DNA from: a bacterium
GTDB taxonomy: Bacteria; Bacillota; Clostridia; Lachnospirales; Lachnospiraceae
DNA: 51,071 bases
Direction: 5' to 3'
Assembly (NCBI GenBank): GCA_030539495.1
Contig: JAUNRX010000009.1
Location: 1-51,071, forward strand
Of this stretch, positions 35,526-44,840 are shown piece by piece (position 1 is the stretch's first letter; each line of letters begins with the position of its first letter). Below the pieces are notes generated by a model that was given only the letters and a program-made list of their open reading frames with translations, did not search any database and had not been told where the DNA came from. Position numbers and translations under genes: made by a program.

Positions 35526-36266
35526 TTATTCTAAGCGAATCATTTCTTTACGAAGCCTATTAATGATCTTCTTTTCTAGTCTCGAAATATAGGACTGGGA
35601 AATACCTAATAAATCAGCAACTTCTTTCTGCGTCCGCTCGTTGCCGTCTTCGGTATTTAGTCCAAATCGTAATTGAACAATAATACGTTCTCTCTCTGAC
35701 AGCTTAGAAAGAGCATTATTCAGAAGCTTACGATCAACCTCATCTTCAATATTTTTATATATAATATCTTCGTCCGTTCCAAGGATATCAGATAATAATA
35801 ATTCATTCCCATCCCAGTCGACATTCAATGGTTCATCTATGGAGACTTCCATCTTTGTCTTATTATTTCTTCTAAGATACATTAAAATCTCATTCTCGAT
35901 GCATCTAGAAGCATAGGTTGCCAGCTTGATATTCTTATCCGGATTAAAGGTATTGATTGCCTTAATCAAACCAATTGTTCCAATAGAGATCAAATCCTCT
36001 ACTCCAATGCCTGTATTATCGAATTTCTTAGCTATGTATACGACTAATCTCAAATTATGTTCTACTAGTAATGATTTTGTCTCGGCATCTTTCTCAGTTC
36101 CCAATTTACTAATAGCGCTTGCTTCTTCGACAGGATCTAATGGAGCAGGAAGGACCTCGGCTCCCCCGATATAATGAACGTCCCCGCGCTGCTTAAATAT
36201 TAAGTTTTTAAAATCAGGTATGATTCGAAATTGAAATTTGTTTGGTATTGAAATTTTTAAAAGCAT
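35526..36266 (-). CDS. sigE: Pro-sigma-E, early mother-cell sigma factor
   Basis: Sigma-E is the first mother-cell sigma factor, made as an inactive precursor. The 246-residue protein begins with a basic, hydrophobic pro-sequence of about 28-30 residues that ends before [12 protein letters not shown], where SpoIIGA cleaves by analogy. Region 2 contains [20 protein letters not shown] and region 4 the helix-turn-helix [23 protein letters not shown] at 36266 (MLLKIS) has GGGAGG upstream. It follows spoIIGA closely, as in other spore formers. Confidence 0.97.
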   Translation of the reverse strand: MLLKISIPNKFQFRIIPDFKNLIFKQRGDVHYIGGAEVLPAPLDPVEEASAISKLGTEKDAETKSLLVEHNLRLVVYIAKKFDNTGIGVEDLISIGTIGLIKAINTFNPDKNIKLATYASRCIENEILMYLRRNNKTKMEVSIDEPLNVDWDGNELLLSDILGTDEDIIYKNIEDEVDRKLLNNALSKLSERERIIVQLRFGLNTEDGNERTQKEVADLLGISQSYISRLEKKIINRLRKEMIRLE

Positions 36267-36338
36267 ACTATTTCCTCCCACAATAATTATCTATTCAACC
36301 ATCCGAAGCGCTTACCATTAACTTTTTAGTAAAGTGTT

Positions 36339-37184
36339 CTATATTAATTCTTCATGTAATATTAATTGATAATCTTTCTTCGATGATAAAGTTCCTTCAT
36401 ATACACATGCAATTACATCATCATGCTTATGGTGCTCATTATTAATGACTATATCTATCTGATCTAACACAAGCGCATACATTGTTCCGTGCTCTTTTCC
36501 AATCGAGCGATATGGTATTACTTTAATCCGAGTTGTATATTCTAATAATTCTTTTGTCATTATCTGTTTTAACAATGTCTTTTCAACTATGATTACTGGT
36601 TTGTTTGTTAACGGTTCTCTTAAATGATTCCCCGTATCTAACAATGCTTTTGCTGCTATCCTTCGATTCTCTAATAAAATGGATACATCAAAGATGTTAT
36701 TCATCCTTTTGCGAAACGCATTCACATATCGAATAACAAATGGCAAACAGACTACTAATACTCCTACCGCTATTCCCAAAACAAATATACTAATGGATTG
36801 GTTCCCTTTAGTTCCTAATAACTGATTTATATATTTTACTAACGATGTATTAAAAAATAGACTGCAAAGTATTCCGCCTAGCAAGATAGTTACGCCATAC
36901 AGATACAACACCAGCGTAACAAGCTTTCGTACACTTTCATATCTAAAACATATAAGGATCATAACTACGCTTGTAATAATGTAACTTATTATAATACGTA
37001 GTATCGGTAAAAGGTTGTTACTTATAAGTAACAGACAACTAATGATAGCACCAATAATGCTTCCCAAGACAATTCTCACTCCAGTTGTTTTTGTCTGTGA
37101 AAGCTTAGACACCATCAGAAGCAATATAAAATCCATAACTAAATTAATGACAAAGTATAAATCGATATATACAACTATATCCAA
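36339..37184 (-). CDS. spoIIGA: SpoIIGA, pro-sigma-E processing protease (TTG start)
   Basis: SpoIIGA is a membrane-bound aspartic protease that cleaves pro-sigma-E at the septum. The 281-residue protein has five hydrophobic segments in its first 155 residues. The C-terminal domain has the catalytic motif ALLDTGNHLREPLTNKPV near residue 185, where the aspartate of DTG is the active site. The start codon is TTG at 37184 with GGGGGTG upstream. It is co-transcribed with sigE. Confidence 0.95.
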   Translation of the reverse strand: MDIVVYIDLYFVINLVMDFILLLMVSKLSQTKTTGVRIVLGSIIGAIISCLLLISNNLLPILRIIISYIITSVVMILICFRYESVRKLVTLVLYLYGVTILLGGILCSLFFNTSLVKYINQLLGTKGNQSISIFVLGIAVGVLVVCLPFVIRYVNAFRKRMNNIFDVSILLENRRIAAKALLDTGNHLREPLTNKPVIIVEKTLLKQIMTKELLEYTTRIKVIPYRSIGKEHGTMYALVLDQIDIVINNEHHKHDDVIACVYEGTLSSKKDYQLILHEELI

Positions 37185-37218
37185 ATTACACCCCCAGGTT
37201 GTCTATAACACTATCATT

Positions 37219-37251
37219 ATTATATACTGATAGGTATGTTAATTTTGTCAT
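37219..37251 (-). promoter_or_regulatory. Candidate spoIIG promoter with long spacer and Spo0A-like box
   Basis: ATGACA (37246-37251) and a perfect TATAAT (37219-37224) are 21 bases apart, close to the unusual 22-base spacing of the B. subtilis spoIIG promoter, which needs Spo0A. On the plus strand, TTTGTCATAA overlapping the -35 matches 8 of 10 positions of a Spo0A box (TTTGTCGAAA). The start site would be about 28 bases before spoIIGA. A further CGTCGAA occurs at 37404-37410; otherwise the 366-bp gap up to the ftsZ terminator is AT-rich with no gene. Confidence 0.5.
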
Positions 37252-37481
37252 AAATTGGAAATATTGTATTAAAATTTCCCCCCTAAAAACTACATATATT
37301 CTGTTTCTTAGAGTTTTATTACTGCATATATTCAGAATACATCTAAATTATGTATAAATTTTTTATTAATTACCATATCCCATTCCTTATGTTTCTTATT
37401 GCACGTCGAAGCTAGTCGCTTGTCTTTTAATTCAAAGTGGAATATTCACTTTCAAAACAATACCTCTTTCGTTGTTCGCGT

Positions 37482-37528
37482 AAAAAAAAAGGCTGCACCT
37501 ATTTAAGTAATTAAATAAGTGCAACCTT
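37482..37528 (-). terminator. ftsZ terminator
   Basis: Eighteen-base arms (37489-37506 and 37511-37528) pair around GTAA with only one mismatch and one G-U in the minus-strand RNA, followed by a run of about nine U. It lies about 22 bases after the ftsZ stop and ends the dcw block. Confidence 0.92.
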
Positions 37529-37550
37529 CTTTAAATTTTATCTCGATAGA

Positions 37551-38792
37551 CTATTTATGTCTATTTTTTTGTAAGAATTCAGGAATCTTAATTCCATTAT
37601 GATCCTCTTCCACGTTAGAAGCAACAGGTTTTACTGGTGTAGAAGCCGGCTTCATAGATGGATTATGTCCAACTGTTGTAGCTGCCACTTGACTAGCTGC
37701 TGGATTATGACCCATTGCTGTTCTTTGGTAACCTGTTTGATTTTGAACAGGTGTAGTTGGAGCTACATTTGGTTTATATTGATAATTTGGTTTTACATTA
37801 TTGTTTAAAAATGATGTTGGTTTTGCAGGAGCTTGTCCAGCACTCTTCTCAAGACCAGTTGCAATAACTGTAATTGTACATTCGTCTGTACGAGTTTCAT
37901 CATACATCGCACCGAAGATAATGTTTGAATTTTCCCCAGCTAATTCTTGTACGAATGTAGCTGCTTCATTAGCTTCGATTAAGCTGATATCACCGGATAC
38001 GTTGATAATGACATGAGAAGCACCCTCAATTGTTGTTTCAAGTAAAGGACTTGTAATTGCTTGTTTCACAGCATCCGTGCATTTTTCATCACCTTTGCCG
38101 ACACCGATACCAATATGTGCTACGCCCTTATCTTTCATTACTGTTTGAACATCAGCGAAATCCAGATTGATTAAACCAGGAACGTTAATTAAATCTGTGA
38201 TACCTTGAACACCCTGTTGTAAAACTTCATCTGCTTTACGAAGAGCATCTGGCATTGTTGTTCTACGATCAACAATTTCAAGTAAACGATCATTAGGGAT
38301 CACAATTAATGTATCAACATTTTCTTTTAATTTTTCAATACCGCCAAGTGCATTGTTCATTCTTTGTCTAGCTTCAAACTTGAAAGGTTTTGTTACAATA
38401 CCTACGGTTAAAATACCAAGAGATTTACTGATTTCAGCAACTACTGGTGCAGCACCTGTTCCAGTACCACCACCCATACCACAAGTTACGAATACCATAT
38501 CGGAACCTTTGATAATCTCAGTTAATTCTTCTCTGCTTTCTTCTGCAGCTTTTTCACCCATTTCTGGTTGTGCACCTGCTCCAAGACCTTTAGTTAATTT
38601 CTCACCAATTTGAACTACTGTTGGTGCTTTACAAGTTTTTAAATGCTGTTTATCAGTATTAACACATACAAATTCAACACCAATAATATTTTCTTCAATC
38701 ATTCTATTAACAGCATTATTACCTGCGCCACCTACTCCGACAACAAGTATTTTTGCAGATGAATCTGAATCATTATTTCTAATTTCTAGCAA
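37551..38792 (-). CDS. ftsZ: FtsZ cell-division GTPase (TTG start)
   Basis: FtsZ polymerises into the Z ring. The 413-residue protein has the tubulin signature [10 protein letters not shown] near residue 105, the N-terminal [13 protein letters not shown] loop, a Pro/Thr/Asn/Gln-rich linker, and a C-terminal peptide [13 protein letters not shown] that binds FtsA/SepF-type partners. The likely start is TTG at 38792 (MLEIRNN) with AAGGAGG seven bases upstream; an upstream in-frame ATG at 38852 would add 20 atypical residues. FtsA is not adjacent. Confidence 0.97.
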   Translation of the reverse strand: MLEIRNNDSDSSAKILVVGVGGAGNNAVNRMIEENIIGVEFVCVNTDKQHLKTCKAPTVVQIGEKLTKGLGAGAQPEMGEKAAEESREELTEIIKGSDMVFVTCGMGGGTGTGAAPVVAEISKSLGILTVGIVTKPFKFEARQRMNNALGGIEKLKENVDTLIVIPNDRLLEIVDRRTTMPDALRKADEVLQQGVQGITDLINVPGLINLDFADVQTVMKDKGVAHIGIGVGKGDEKCTDAVKQAITSPLLETTIEGASHVIINVSGDISLIEANEAATFVQELAGENSNIIFGAMYDETRTDECTITVIATGLEKSAGQAPAKPTSFLNNNVKPNYQYKPNVAPTTPVQNQTGYQRTAMGHNPAASQVAATTVGHNPSMKPASTPVKPVASNVEEDHNGIKIPEFLQKNRHK

Positions 38793-38921
38793 AGTACTTC
38801 CTCCTTCTCTAAATAAATTCCCTATCGCTTTTAGCCCCCTCAATGAAGACATCTATGCTTTAATTGAATCTAACTTGTCTAATATTACACAATATATATG
38901 ACTATATTCTCAGATAATACC

Positions 38922-38950
38922 TTATATATACATATAATATAGTTTTTCAA
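38922..38950 (-). promoter_or_regulatory. Candidate ftsZ promoter
   Basis: TTGAAA (38945-38950) and ATATAA (38922-38927) are 17 bases apart in the 232-bp gap between ftsQ and ftsZ. This suggests that ftsZ has its own transcription start in addition to read-through from the dcw genes. The gap is very AT-rich, so the exact boxes are uncertain. Confidence 0.45.
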
Positions 38951-39024
38951 TAAAATAATCAACCCTTTCTTTAAAATATTTAGCGTATTCTTGCTATATT
39001 TAAAGAATTATTTGAATTAATTAT

Positions 39025-39768
39025 TTATTTTATTTCTTTGAAAATTGTTGAACTCTGACCCGCTTTAAACTCTTGCATATCAAGTTCTCCTTGTAGTCCA
39101 ATTAATTTAGGCAACATGTTTACTAATTCTGCAATCTGATCCTCATAGCTTGTCCGATTTCCTAACAAAACTTGGATCTTATCTGCATACAGCTTTACGT
39201 TTTGATTGCGATCGAACATGACCTCATCAATTGTCAACTGATATTTACTGATTAACTGAGATAAGTCCATAATCTTTTTGAATACTCCCTTATCTTTAAC
39301 GGCAAGAGTATCATAAATATGCATCTCCGAGAAGCTGACACCTCCATATAGCGTTATGTCATCCAGTCTGTTCGATGATATTTCCAATACCTTGCCGTCC
39401 TTGTCAAAGTAAATATATTCGTTCATATATTCTATACATCCCACTATAGGCTTTTCGTAAAGACGTATCTTAACAGAATTTTTATTTACATATTCTACTG
39501 TTACCTTTTGAATGAAAGGGATTTCTACTTGTTCATTAAACTTATGATCTAAGCAAAACAAGACAGTATTATTATCCCAGTCATCCGCTTGAATATACTT
39601 CATTAACTGATCTTTTGTATAGTAGGCACAATCATCAATTTCAATGTTTTTCAATCGGAAGGAAAAATAGAATACTAAGAACATAGCAGCTATTATCCCA
39701 ATGACCACTGAAATTTTCTTTAGCAGAGACCATCTCCTAAAAAATCTCATTTGTACTCTTTCGCCCAT
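39025..39768 (-). CDS. ftsQ: FtsQ/DivIB division protein
   Basis: FtsQ (DivIB) is a single-pass membrane protein of the divisome. The 247-residue protein has a basic N-terminus, one membrane helix (about 17-35), then a POTRA domain (FRLKNIEIDDCAYYT, residues 37-110), and a second extracytoplasmic domain. The ATG has GGAGG four bases upstream. It lies between murA and ftsZ as expected. Sequence conservation of this family is modest. Confidence 0.9.
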   Translation of the reverse strand: MGERVQMRFFRRWSLLKKISVVIGIIAAMFLVFYFSFRLKNIEIDDCAYYTKDQLMKYIQADDWDNNTVLFCLDHKFNEQVEIPFIQKVTVEYVNKNSVKIRLYEKPIVGCIEYMNEYIYFDKDGKVLEISSNRLDDITLYGGVSFSEMHIYDTLAVKDKGVFKKIMDLSQLISKYQLTIDEVMFDRNQNVKLYADKIQVLLGNRTSYEDQIAELVNMLPKLIGLQGELDMQEFKAGQSSTIFKEIK

Positions 39769-39848
39769 ATACCCTCCATTTGTTTCTTTTAAACCGTTCT
39801 AGCTTAACAGTTCTAATAGATATATATAATACATGCGTAAGGTTTCGT

Positions 39849-41105
39849 CTAATCCTCCACCCGACGTATGTCTGCTCCCAAATTTGCAAGATCCTTGGAT
39901 ATGTTCTCATATCCTCGTTCAATATATTCTATTCCACTAATTCTGCTAGTTCCATTCGCAATCAAACCTGCAATTACTAAACCCGCGCCACCGCGCAGCT
40001 CACATGCCGTTACATTGGCCCCTGTAAGAGCATTTACGCCCTTTACTCGTGCTGCCTTATCACTTACACAAATATCAGCACCCATTTTAGCAAGCTCATT
40101 TACTATTTTATAACGAGATTCAAATATATTTTCAATAATCAAACTGGTTCCTTCTGCAATTGTAAGTACTGACATGATTTGTGACTGCATATCGGTTGGA
40201 AAACCTGGATATGTCTCAGTCTCAATCAGTGGTACGGCTTTTGGCAGCTGGTTCGAACAAATATTTATATAGTCCTTGCCAACGCCAATTCGACATCCCA
40301 TTGTCCTTAAGGTATCGATTACCGCTCCGTTTTCATTACAACAATTACCTCGTAGGGTAACACATCCGCCTGTGCCGGCTACGGCTGCCAGATACGTTCC
40401 CATTACAATTCGATCTGATACGAGAGTATATTCTATATCTCTAAATTTCTCGACACCTTCAATCATTATAGTCTTACTACCGGCACCAGAGATTCTGGCA
40501 CCCATCTTATTAAGGAACAAACATAATTCTGTAATTTCCGGTTCCATTGCAGCATTGTCTATTATCGTAATTCCATCTGCTTTTACCGCAGCCAGAATTA
40601 CATTTTCAGTCGCTCCAACACTCGGCATACTTAACACAATCTTCGCTCCTGTTAGATGTGAGGTACTACAAAAAATAATATCTTCGTTATGAATGACTTC
40701 CACATTCATTTCTTTTATCGCCTTCAAATGCAGATCAATAGGCCTTGCGCCAATTGCACAACCTCCTGGATATGATATAGTAACGCTTCTATTTCTTCCA
40801 AGCAGAGATCCTAATAATATAATCGAAGATCTCATGGAACTTACATATTTTTTATCGACTGAATTATAGTTAATCTCTGTCGCGTCTATTGTAAGTCCAT
40901 TCTGCTCCCACGTCACTATACATCCGATACTTTCCAAAAGCTTAATCATATGATAGACATCTATGATTTTAGGACAATTCTTTATTCTTGTTATACCATT
41001 ATGCAATATTGATGCTGCCAGAATAGGTAATACAGCATTCTTCGAACCTTGAATCGGAATTTCTCCCTGAAGATGCCTTCCACCAATAACTTCAATAAAA
41101 GCCAC
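39849..41105 (-). CDS. murA: MurA, UDP-GlcNAc enolpyruvyl transferase (GTG start)
   Basis: MurA catalyses the first committed step of peptidoglycan synthesis, adding enolpyruvate to UDP-GlcNAc. The 418-residue protein starts near IEVIGGRHLQGEIPIQGSKN. The catalytic cysteine is present in YPGGCAIGARPIDLH (near residue 118), the residue that fosfomycin modifies. GTG at 41105 with AGGGGTG upstream gives the family length; an extension upstream is not conserved. It stands where many clostridia have murG. Confidence 0.93.
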   Translation of the reverse strand: MAFIEVIGGRHLQGEIPIQGSKNAVLPILAASILHNGITRIKNCPKIIDVYHMIKLLESIGCIVTWEQNGLTIDATEINYNSVDKKYVSSMRSSIILLGSLLGRNRSVTISYPGGCAIGARPIDLHLKAIKEMNVEVIHNEDIIFCSTSHLTGAKIVLSMPSVGATENVILAAVKADGITIIDNAAMEPEITELCLFLNKMGARISGAGSKTIMIEGVEKFRDIEYTLVSDRIVMGTYLAAVAGTGGCVTLRGNCCNENGAVIDTLRTMGCRIGVGKDYINICSNQLPKAVPLIETETYPGFPTDMQSQIMSVLTIAEGTSLIIENIFESRYKIVNELAKMGADICVSDKAARVKGVNALTGANVTACELRGGAGLVIAGLIANGTSRISGIEYIERGYENISKDLANLGADIRRVED

Positions 41106-41176
41106 TTGGTACACCCCTGACAATTCATATCTATACAAACAGTATATGTCCGGCGATAATTTGTGTGCATTACATG

Positions 41177-42322
41177 CTATCTCTCAAATTTTATCTGGTT
41201 ACTAACACTTAACGCAATTCCCATTTCTGCTAAAAGAATGGCTACTGATGTACCACCATAACTGATAAATGGTAATGGGATACCCGTAGAAGGAATTGAG
41301 TTCGTTACTACTGCAACATTTATAATAACCTGAATGGCAATATGAGCAAGTACACCGACGCAGATTAATCCACCAAATAAGTCTGGTGCACTAATTGCAA
41401 TTATAAATAATCTCCAAATAACTAAAAGGAACACTAAAATCAACATAATTGCTCCGAACAATCCTAGCTCTTCGCAAATTACGGAAAAGATCATATCATT
41501 ATGAGACTCTGGTATAAAGCCCAGCTTTTGCATACTTTTACCTAAGCCCACACCAAAGATTCCTCCTGATGCAATTGCATACAGGCCTTGTAAAATCTGA
41601 TATCCTAATGGCTCTGTTTCAACATTCAACCATACTCTAAAACGAGTTGCTCTAAACGATACTAAGCCGATAAATCCTGCAATTCCGCATGCACCTATGA
41701 TTCCTACGATTATATAGTACAATTTCTTTCTTGTTGCTACGAAACAAATACAAACAATTATTCCTACAATAACAATACCTGTACTTAAGTTTTCTTTTAC
41801 AATACAGCCAATTAACGGCGATAGCCATAATACTACTCTTACAAATCCCTTAAACTTATTCAGTTCTCTTGGATTTTTCTGAACAAGGTAAGCAACCAAT
41901 ATAATTGTTGCTACCTTAGATAATTCAGATGGCTGGAAGGTTCCAAGCGGTCCAAGATTAATCCATCTCTTGGCACCATTGATTTCCTTACCAAACTTCA
42001 ATACAAACGCCTGTAGACCAATACAGAGTATGTATAGCGCCATAATCGGCGTCATCTTAATTACAGGCAACGGCTTTAATAGAAGATGATAATCTAGTTT
42101 CGAAGCCGCAAGCATAGCAACAACTCCTAAAGAAACAGAAATCGCCTGTTTCTTTAGGAAAGCTGTTGAGTATCCATAATTTACTTGACTTGTATAAGCA
42201 CTCGTACTATAAATCATAATCAGACCGAAGCCTGCCAAAAATAGCGTTAGAAATAATAAGCTGTAATCGTAATAACTATGAAATTTATTTCTTTTGCCCT
42301 TATCTCTATCATTTCTTGTCAA
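41177..42322 (-). CDS. ftsW: FtsW, SEDS-family septal glycan polymerase (TTG start)
   Basis: FtsW polymerises glycan strands at the septum with its partner class B PBP. The 381-residue protein has about ten hydrophobic segments, the loop QPSELSKVATIILVAYLV near residue 130, and the C-terminal SYGGTSVAILLAEMGIAL segment. The start is TTG at 42322 with GGGAGTGAG upstream. RodA is the alternative within this family, but the dcw context favours FtsW. Context: between murD and murA. Confidence 0.93.
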   Translation of the reverse strand: MTRNDRDKGKRNKFHSYYDYSLLFLTLFLAGFGLIMIYSTSAYTSQVNYGYSTAFLKKQAISVSLGVVAMLAASKLDYHLLLKPLPVIKMTPIMALYILCIGLQAFVLKFGKEINGAKRWINLGPLGTFQPSELSKVATIILVAYLVQKNPRELNKFKGFVRVVLWLSPLIGCIVKENLSTGIVIVGIIVCICFVATRKKLYYIIVGIIGACGIAGFIGLVSFRATRFRVWLNVETEPLGYQILQGLYAIASGGIFGVGLGKSMQKLGFIPESHNDMIFSVICEELGLFGAIMLILVFLLVIWRLFIIAISAPDLFGGLICVGVLAHIAIQVIINVAVVTNSIPSTGIPLPFISYGGTSVAILLAEMGIALSVSNQIKFER

Positions 42323-42376
42323 AAAAGTCTCACTCCCAGCTTATCTATATATGGGTTTTCAATACAACCCGGACAA

Positions 42377-43738
42377 CTATTTCTTCATATCCATAACAAA
42401 TTCTTTAAATTGATCACCACGTTCTTCGTAGTTTTTGAACATGCCCCAGCTTGCACATGCAGGAGATAATAGCACGCTTTCTCCAGGGTTTGCAAGGCTT
42501 GCTGCTTTCTCTACCGCTTCTTTCAGGGTATCAACAAAAATAATGTTCGTAAATCCATTTTTCTTTGCACATTCTGCAATTAATTCCTTTGTCTGGCCAA
42601 GAAGGATTAAATACGTTACTTTTCCATCAAATGCCTGAATCCACTCATCATAAGTCGAATCCTTGTTATAGCCACCGCCAATTAAGACAGTTTTTCTATT
42701 CATTGCTTGGATTCCCTTGATCGCTGCATCCGGATTGGTTCCCTTGGAATCGTTATAATATTTAACACCATTAATTTCATCAACATATTCAATTCTATGC
42801 TCTACTGCAACAAATGATGTGATTGCACGATAAATTGTTTCTTGATCTACTCCCATTGCCATCGCCATCGCAACTGCAGCCATAACATTTTCAAAGTTAT
42901 GTTTACCAAGGACTTTAAGATCATTTACATTACAAATCGTTTCTGAAACACCATTAATTGCATGGTATATTACTTCGTCTTTATAATACATTCCGTTTTC
43001 TAATTCGCGTTCGCTGCTGAAGTATACTACTTTGCAGTCTAATGTCTTACCAAATTCACGTAATGTTTCATCCTCGTAATTAAGAACACAAGTGTCCTCT
43101 GCTGTCTGATTTTTCGTTACGTTCATTTTAGCTTGAACATATGCTTCCATTGTATGGTGACGATTTAAATGGTCAGGTGACAGATTTAAGATCGCACTTA
43201 CTTTTGGTTTGAATGTATCTACAGTTTCTAATTGGAAACTGCTTACTTCTGCTACTGTGAAACTGTCTTTTGATGTTTCAAGTACCATGCTTGTATATGG
43301 AAGGCCGATATTACCTACAACGAAAGTCTTTTCATTGTAGGCTTTTAAGATCTGGCCTGTTAATGCCGTTGTTGTAGTTTTACCATTTGTTCCTGTAATT
43401 GCTACAACGCTCCCTTTTTCAAATAGGTACGCAAGTTCAATCTCGCCAAGGATTGGTTTGCCCATATCTCTTAACTCATTCACAAATGGTAAATCTGTTG
43501 GGACCCCTGGGCTCAATACGACTGCGTCGAAAGCTTCCATTTCATCTTTCGTAAGTTCACCGATAATGACATCTGCTTTGATGTCCTCCGGAATTTGTTT
43601 TAAGACCGTTTCTTTATTAAGTTTTGTATTACCATCTAATAAAGTTACTCTTGCATTGTTTGTTCCTAATATTTTAGTAGCAGCGATACCACTGATGCCA
43701 GAACCTACTACTAATACTTTTTTGTTTTTCAGTTCCAT
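42377..43738 (-). CDS. murD: MurD, UDP-MurNAc-L-Ala:D-Glu ligase
   Basis: MurD adds D-glutamate to UDP-MurNAc-L-alanine in the cytoplasm. The 453-residue protein has an N-terminal Rossmann domain (VLVVGSGISG), the ATP-binding motif GTNGKTTTTALTG near residue 115, and the LSPDHLNRH and YNDSKGTNPDA motifs of Mur ligases. GGGAGGATAAT precedes the ATG. It follows mraY; MurC, MurE and MurF are not in this cluster. Confidence 0.96.
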   Translation of the reverse strand: MELKNKKVLVVGSGISGIAATKILGTNNARVTLLDGNTKLNKETVLKQIPEDIKADVIIGELTKDEMEAFDAVVLSPGVPTDLPFVNELRDMGKPILGEIELAYLFEKGSVVAITGTNGKTTTTALTGQILKAYNEKTFVVGNIGLPYTSMVLETSKDSFTVAEVSSFQLETVDTFKPKVSAILNLSPDHLNRHHTMEAYVQAKMNVTKNQTAEDTCVLNYEDETLREFGKTLDCKVVYFSSERELENGMYYKDEVIYHAINGVSETICNVNDLKVLGKHNFENVMAAVAMAMAMGVDQETIYRAITSFVAVEHRIEYVDEINGVKYYNDSKGTNPDAAIKGIQAMNRKTVLIGGGYNKDSTYDEWIQAFDGKVTYLILLGQTKELIAECAKKNGFTNIIFVDTLKEAVEKAASLANPGESVLLSPACASWGMFKNYEERGDQFKEFVMDMKK

Positions 43739-43783
43739 ATTATCCTCCCAGGGTTCTTTTATTTTTTAACTATTTATCTTAAC

Positions 43784-44743
43784 TTAGTTAAGTCCCATAA
43801 AACCAATTAAACACATAATTGTAGTAACGATTGAGAATACAGCTACTACTCTTACTTCTGACCATCCACATAATTCAAAGTGGTGGTGAATTGGAGCCAT
43901 TTTGAAAATTCTTTTTCCGCCGGAAATCTTAAAGTATGATACTTGGATCATAACACTTAAAACTTCTACGAGATAAATAATACCAACGATTACGATAAAG
44001 ATTGGCATTTTTAACATAATTGCTGTAGATGCTACAAAGCCGCCTAATGCTAAGGAACCTGTATCTCCCATAAATACTCTTGCTGGGTATACGTTGTATA
44101 CTAAGAAACCAAGTAAGCTTCCTGCAACAGCACAAGTGATTGGAGAAATTCCTGCTTTCATCACTACAGCTACGATTGTAAAGAATGTTGCTACTAATGT
44201 AGTAACACCTGATGCCAAACCATCAAGTCCATCGGTAAAGTTTACACCATTTACAGTACCGATCATTACAAAGAATACAAATGGTACGAAAAGATAAGAA
44301 ATGTTTAACATCTTACCACCGCCAAATGGGATGATTAATTCAGTTCCCACATTTGTATAGTTCATTACATAAAATACAAAGACTCCAGTTACAATTAACT
44401 GACCTAACATCTTTTGCCATGCTTTTAAGCCTAAGTTACGTTTCATAACTACCTTGATGTAGTCATCTAAAAATCCAATAATACCAAATCCTACTGTTGT
44501 AAATAGAATTGGGATAATCTTTGGATAATCTTTTATGAAGAATAAAGACGTAATAATTACACTGATTACGATAATCAGACCACCCATAGTTGGTGTTCCT
44601 GTCTTTTTCTGATGGGACTGTGGCCCTTCTTCACGGATATACTGACCAAACTTTAATCTCTTTAAGAACGGGATAAAGATTGGGCATAAACATACGCTAA
44701 TCACAAAAGATATAATTGCTGGAATCACAAATTCAAAATTCAC
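43784..44743 (-). CDS. mraY: MraY, phospho-MurNAc-pentapeptide transferase (GTG start)
   Basis: MraY transfers phospho-MurNAc-pentapeptide to undecaprenyl phosphate to make lipid I at the membrane. The 319-residue protein has about ten membrane helices, the aspartate motif GFLDDYIKV near residue 90, NGVNFTDGLDGLA, and the C-terminal HHHFELCG histidine motif. The GTG has GAGGTG upstream. It follows spoVD across a 97-bp gap that contains a hairpin. Confidence 0.96.
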   Translation of the reverse strand: MNFEFVIPAIISFVISVCLCPIFIPFLKRLKFGQYIREEGPQSHQKKTGTPTMGGLIIVISVIITSLFFIKDYPKIIPILFTTVGFGIIGFLDDYIKVVMKRNLGLKAWQKMLGQLIVTGVFVFYVMNYTNVGTELIIPFGGGKMLNISYLFVPFVFFVMIGTVNGVNFTDGLDGLASGVTTLVATFFTIVAVVMKAGISPITCAVAGSLLGFLVYNVYPARVFMGDTGSLALGGFVASTAIMLKMPIFIVIVGIIYLVEVLSVMIQVSYFKISGGKRIFKMAPIHHHFELCGWSEVRVVAVFSIVTTIMCLIGFMGLN

Positions 44744-44778
44744 TTTTTTTCACCTCATATATTATCTTACGTTTCTTA

Positions 44779-44817
44779 ACTGCCAGAGCATGAGCAAATT
44801 CGCCATGCTTCGCCAGT
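44779..44817 (-). repeat. Hairpin between spoVD and mraY
   Basis: Imperfect arms beginning ACTGGC and ending GGCAGT pair over about 13-15 positions with two mismatches or a bulge. No U-run follows, so it is not an obvious terminator, and the mraY ribosome site lies outside it. An attenuator or RNA-processing site is possible. Confidence 0.35.
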
Positions 44818-44840
44818 GAAACCAATCATTTAATTATAGA

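Noticed and set aside
39737-39922. A 61-codon frame overlapping ftsQ and murA
   Set aside because: It overlaps both genes in another frame and has no recognisable features.
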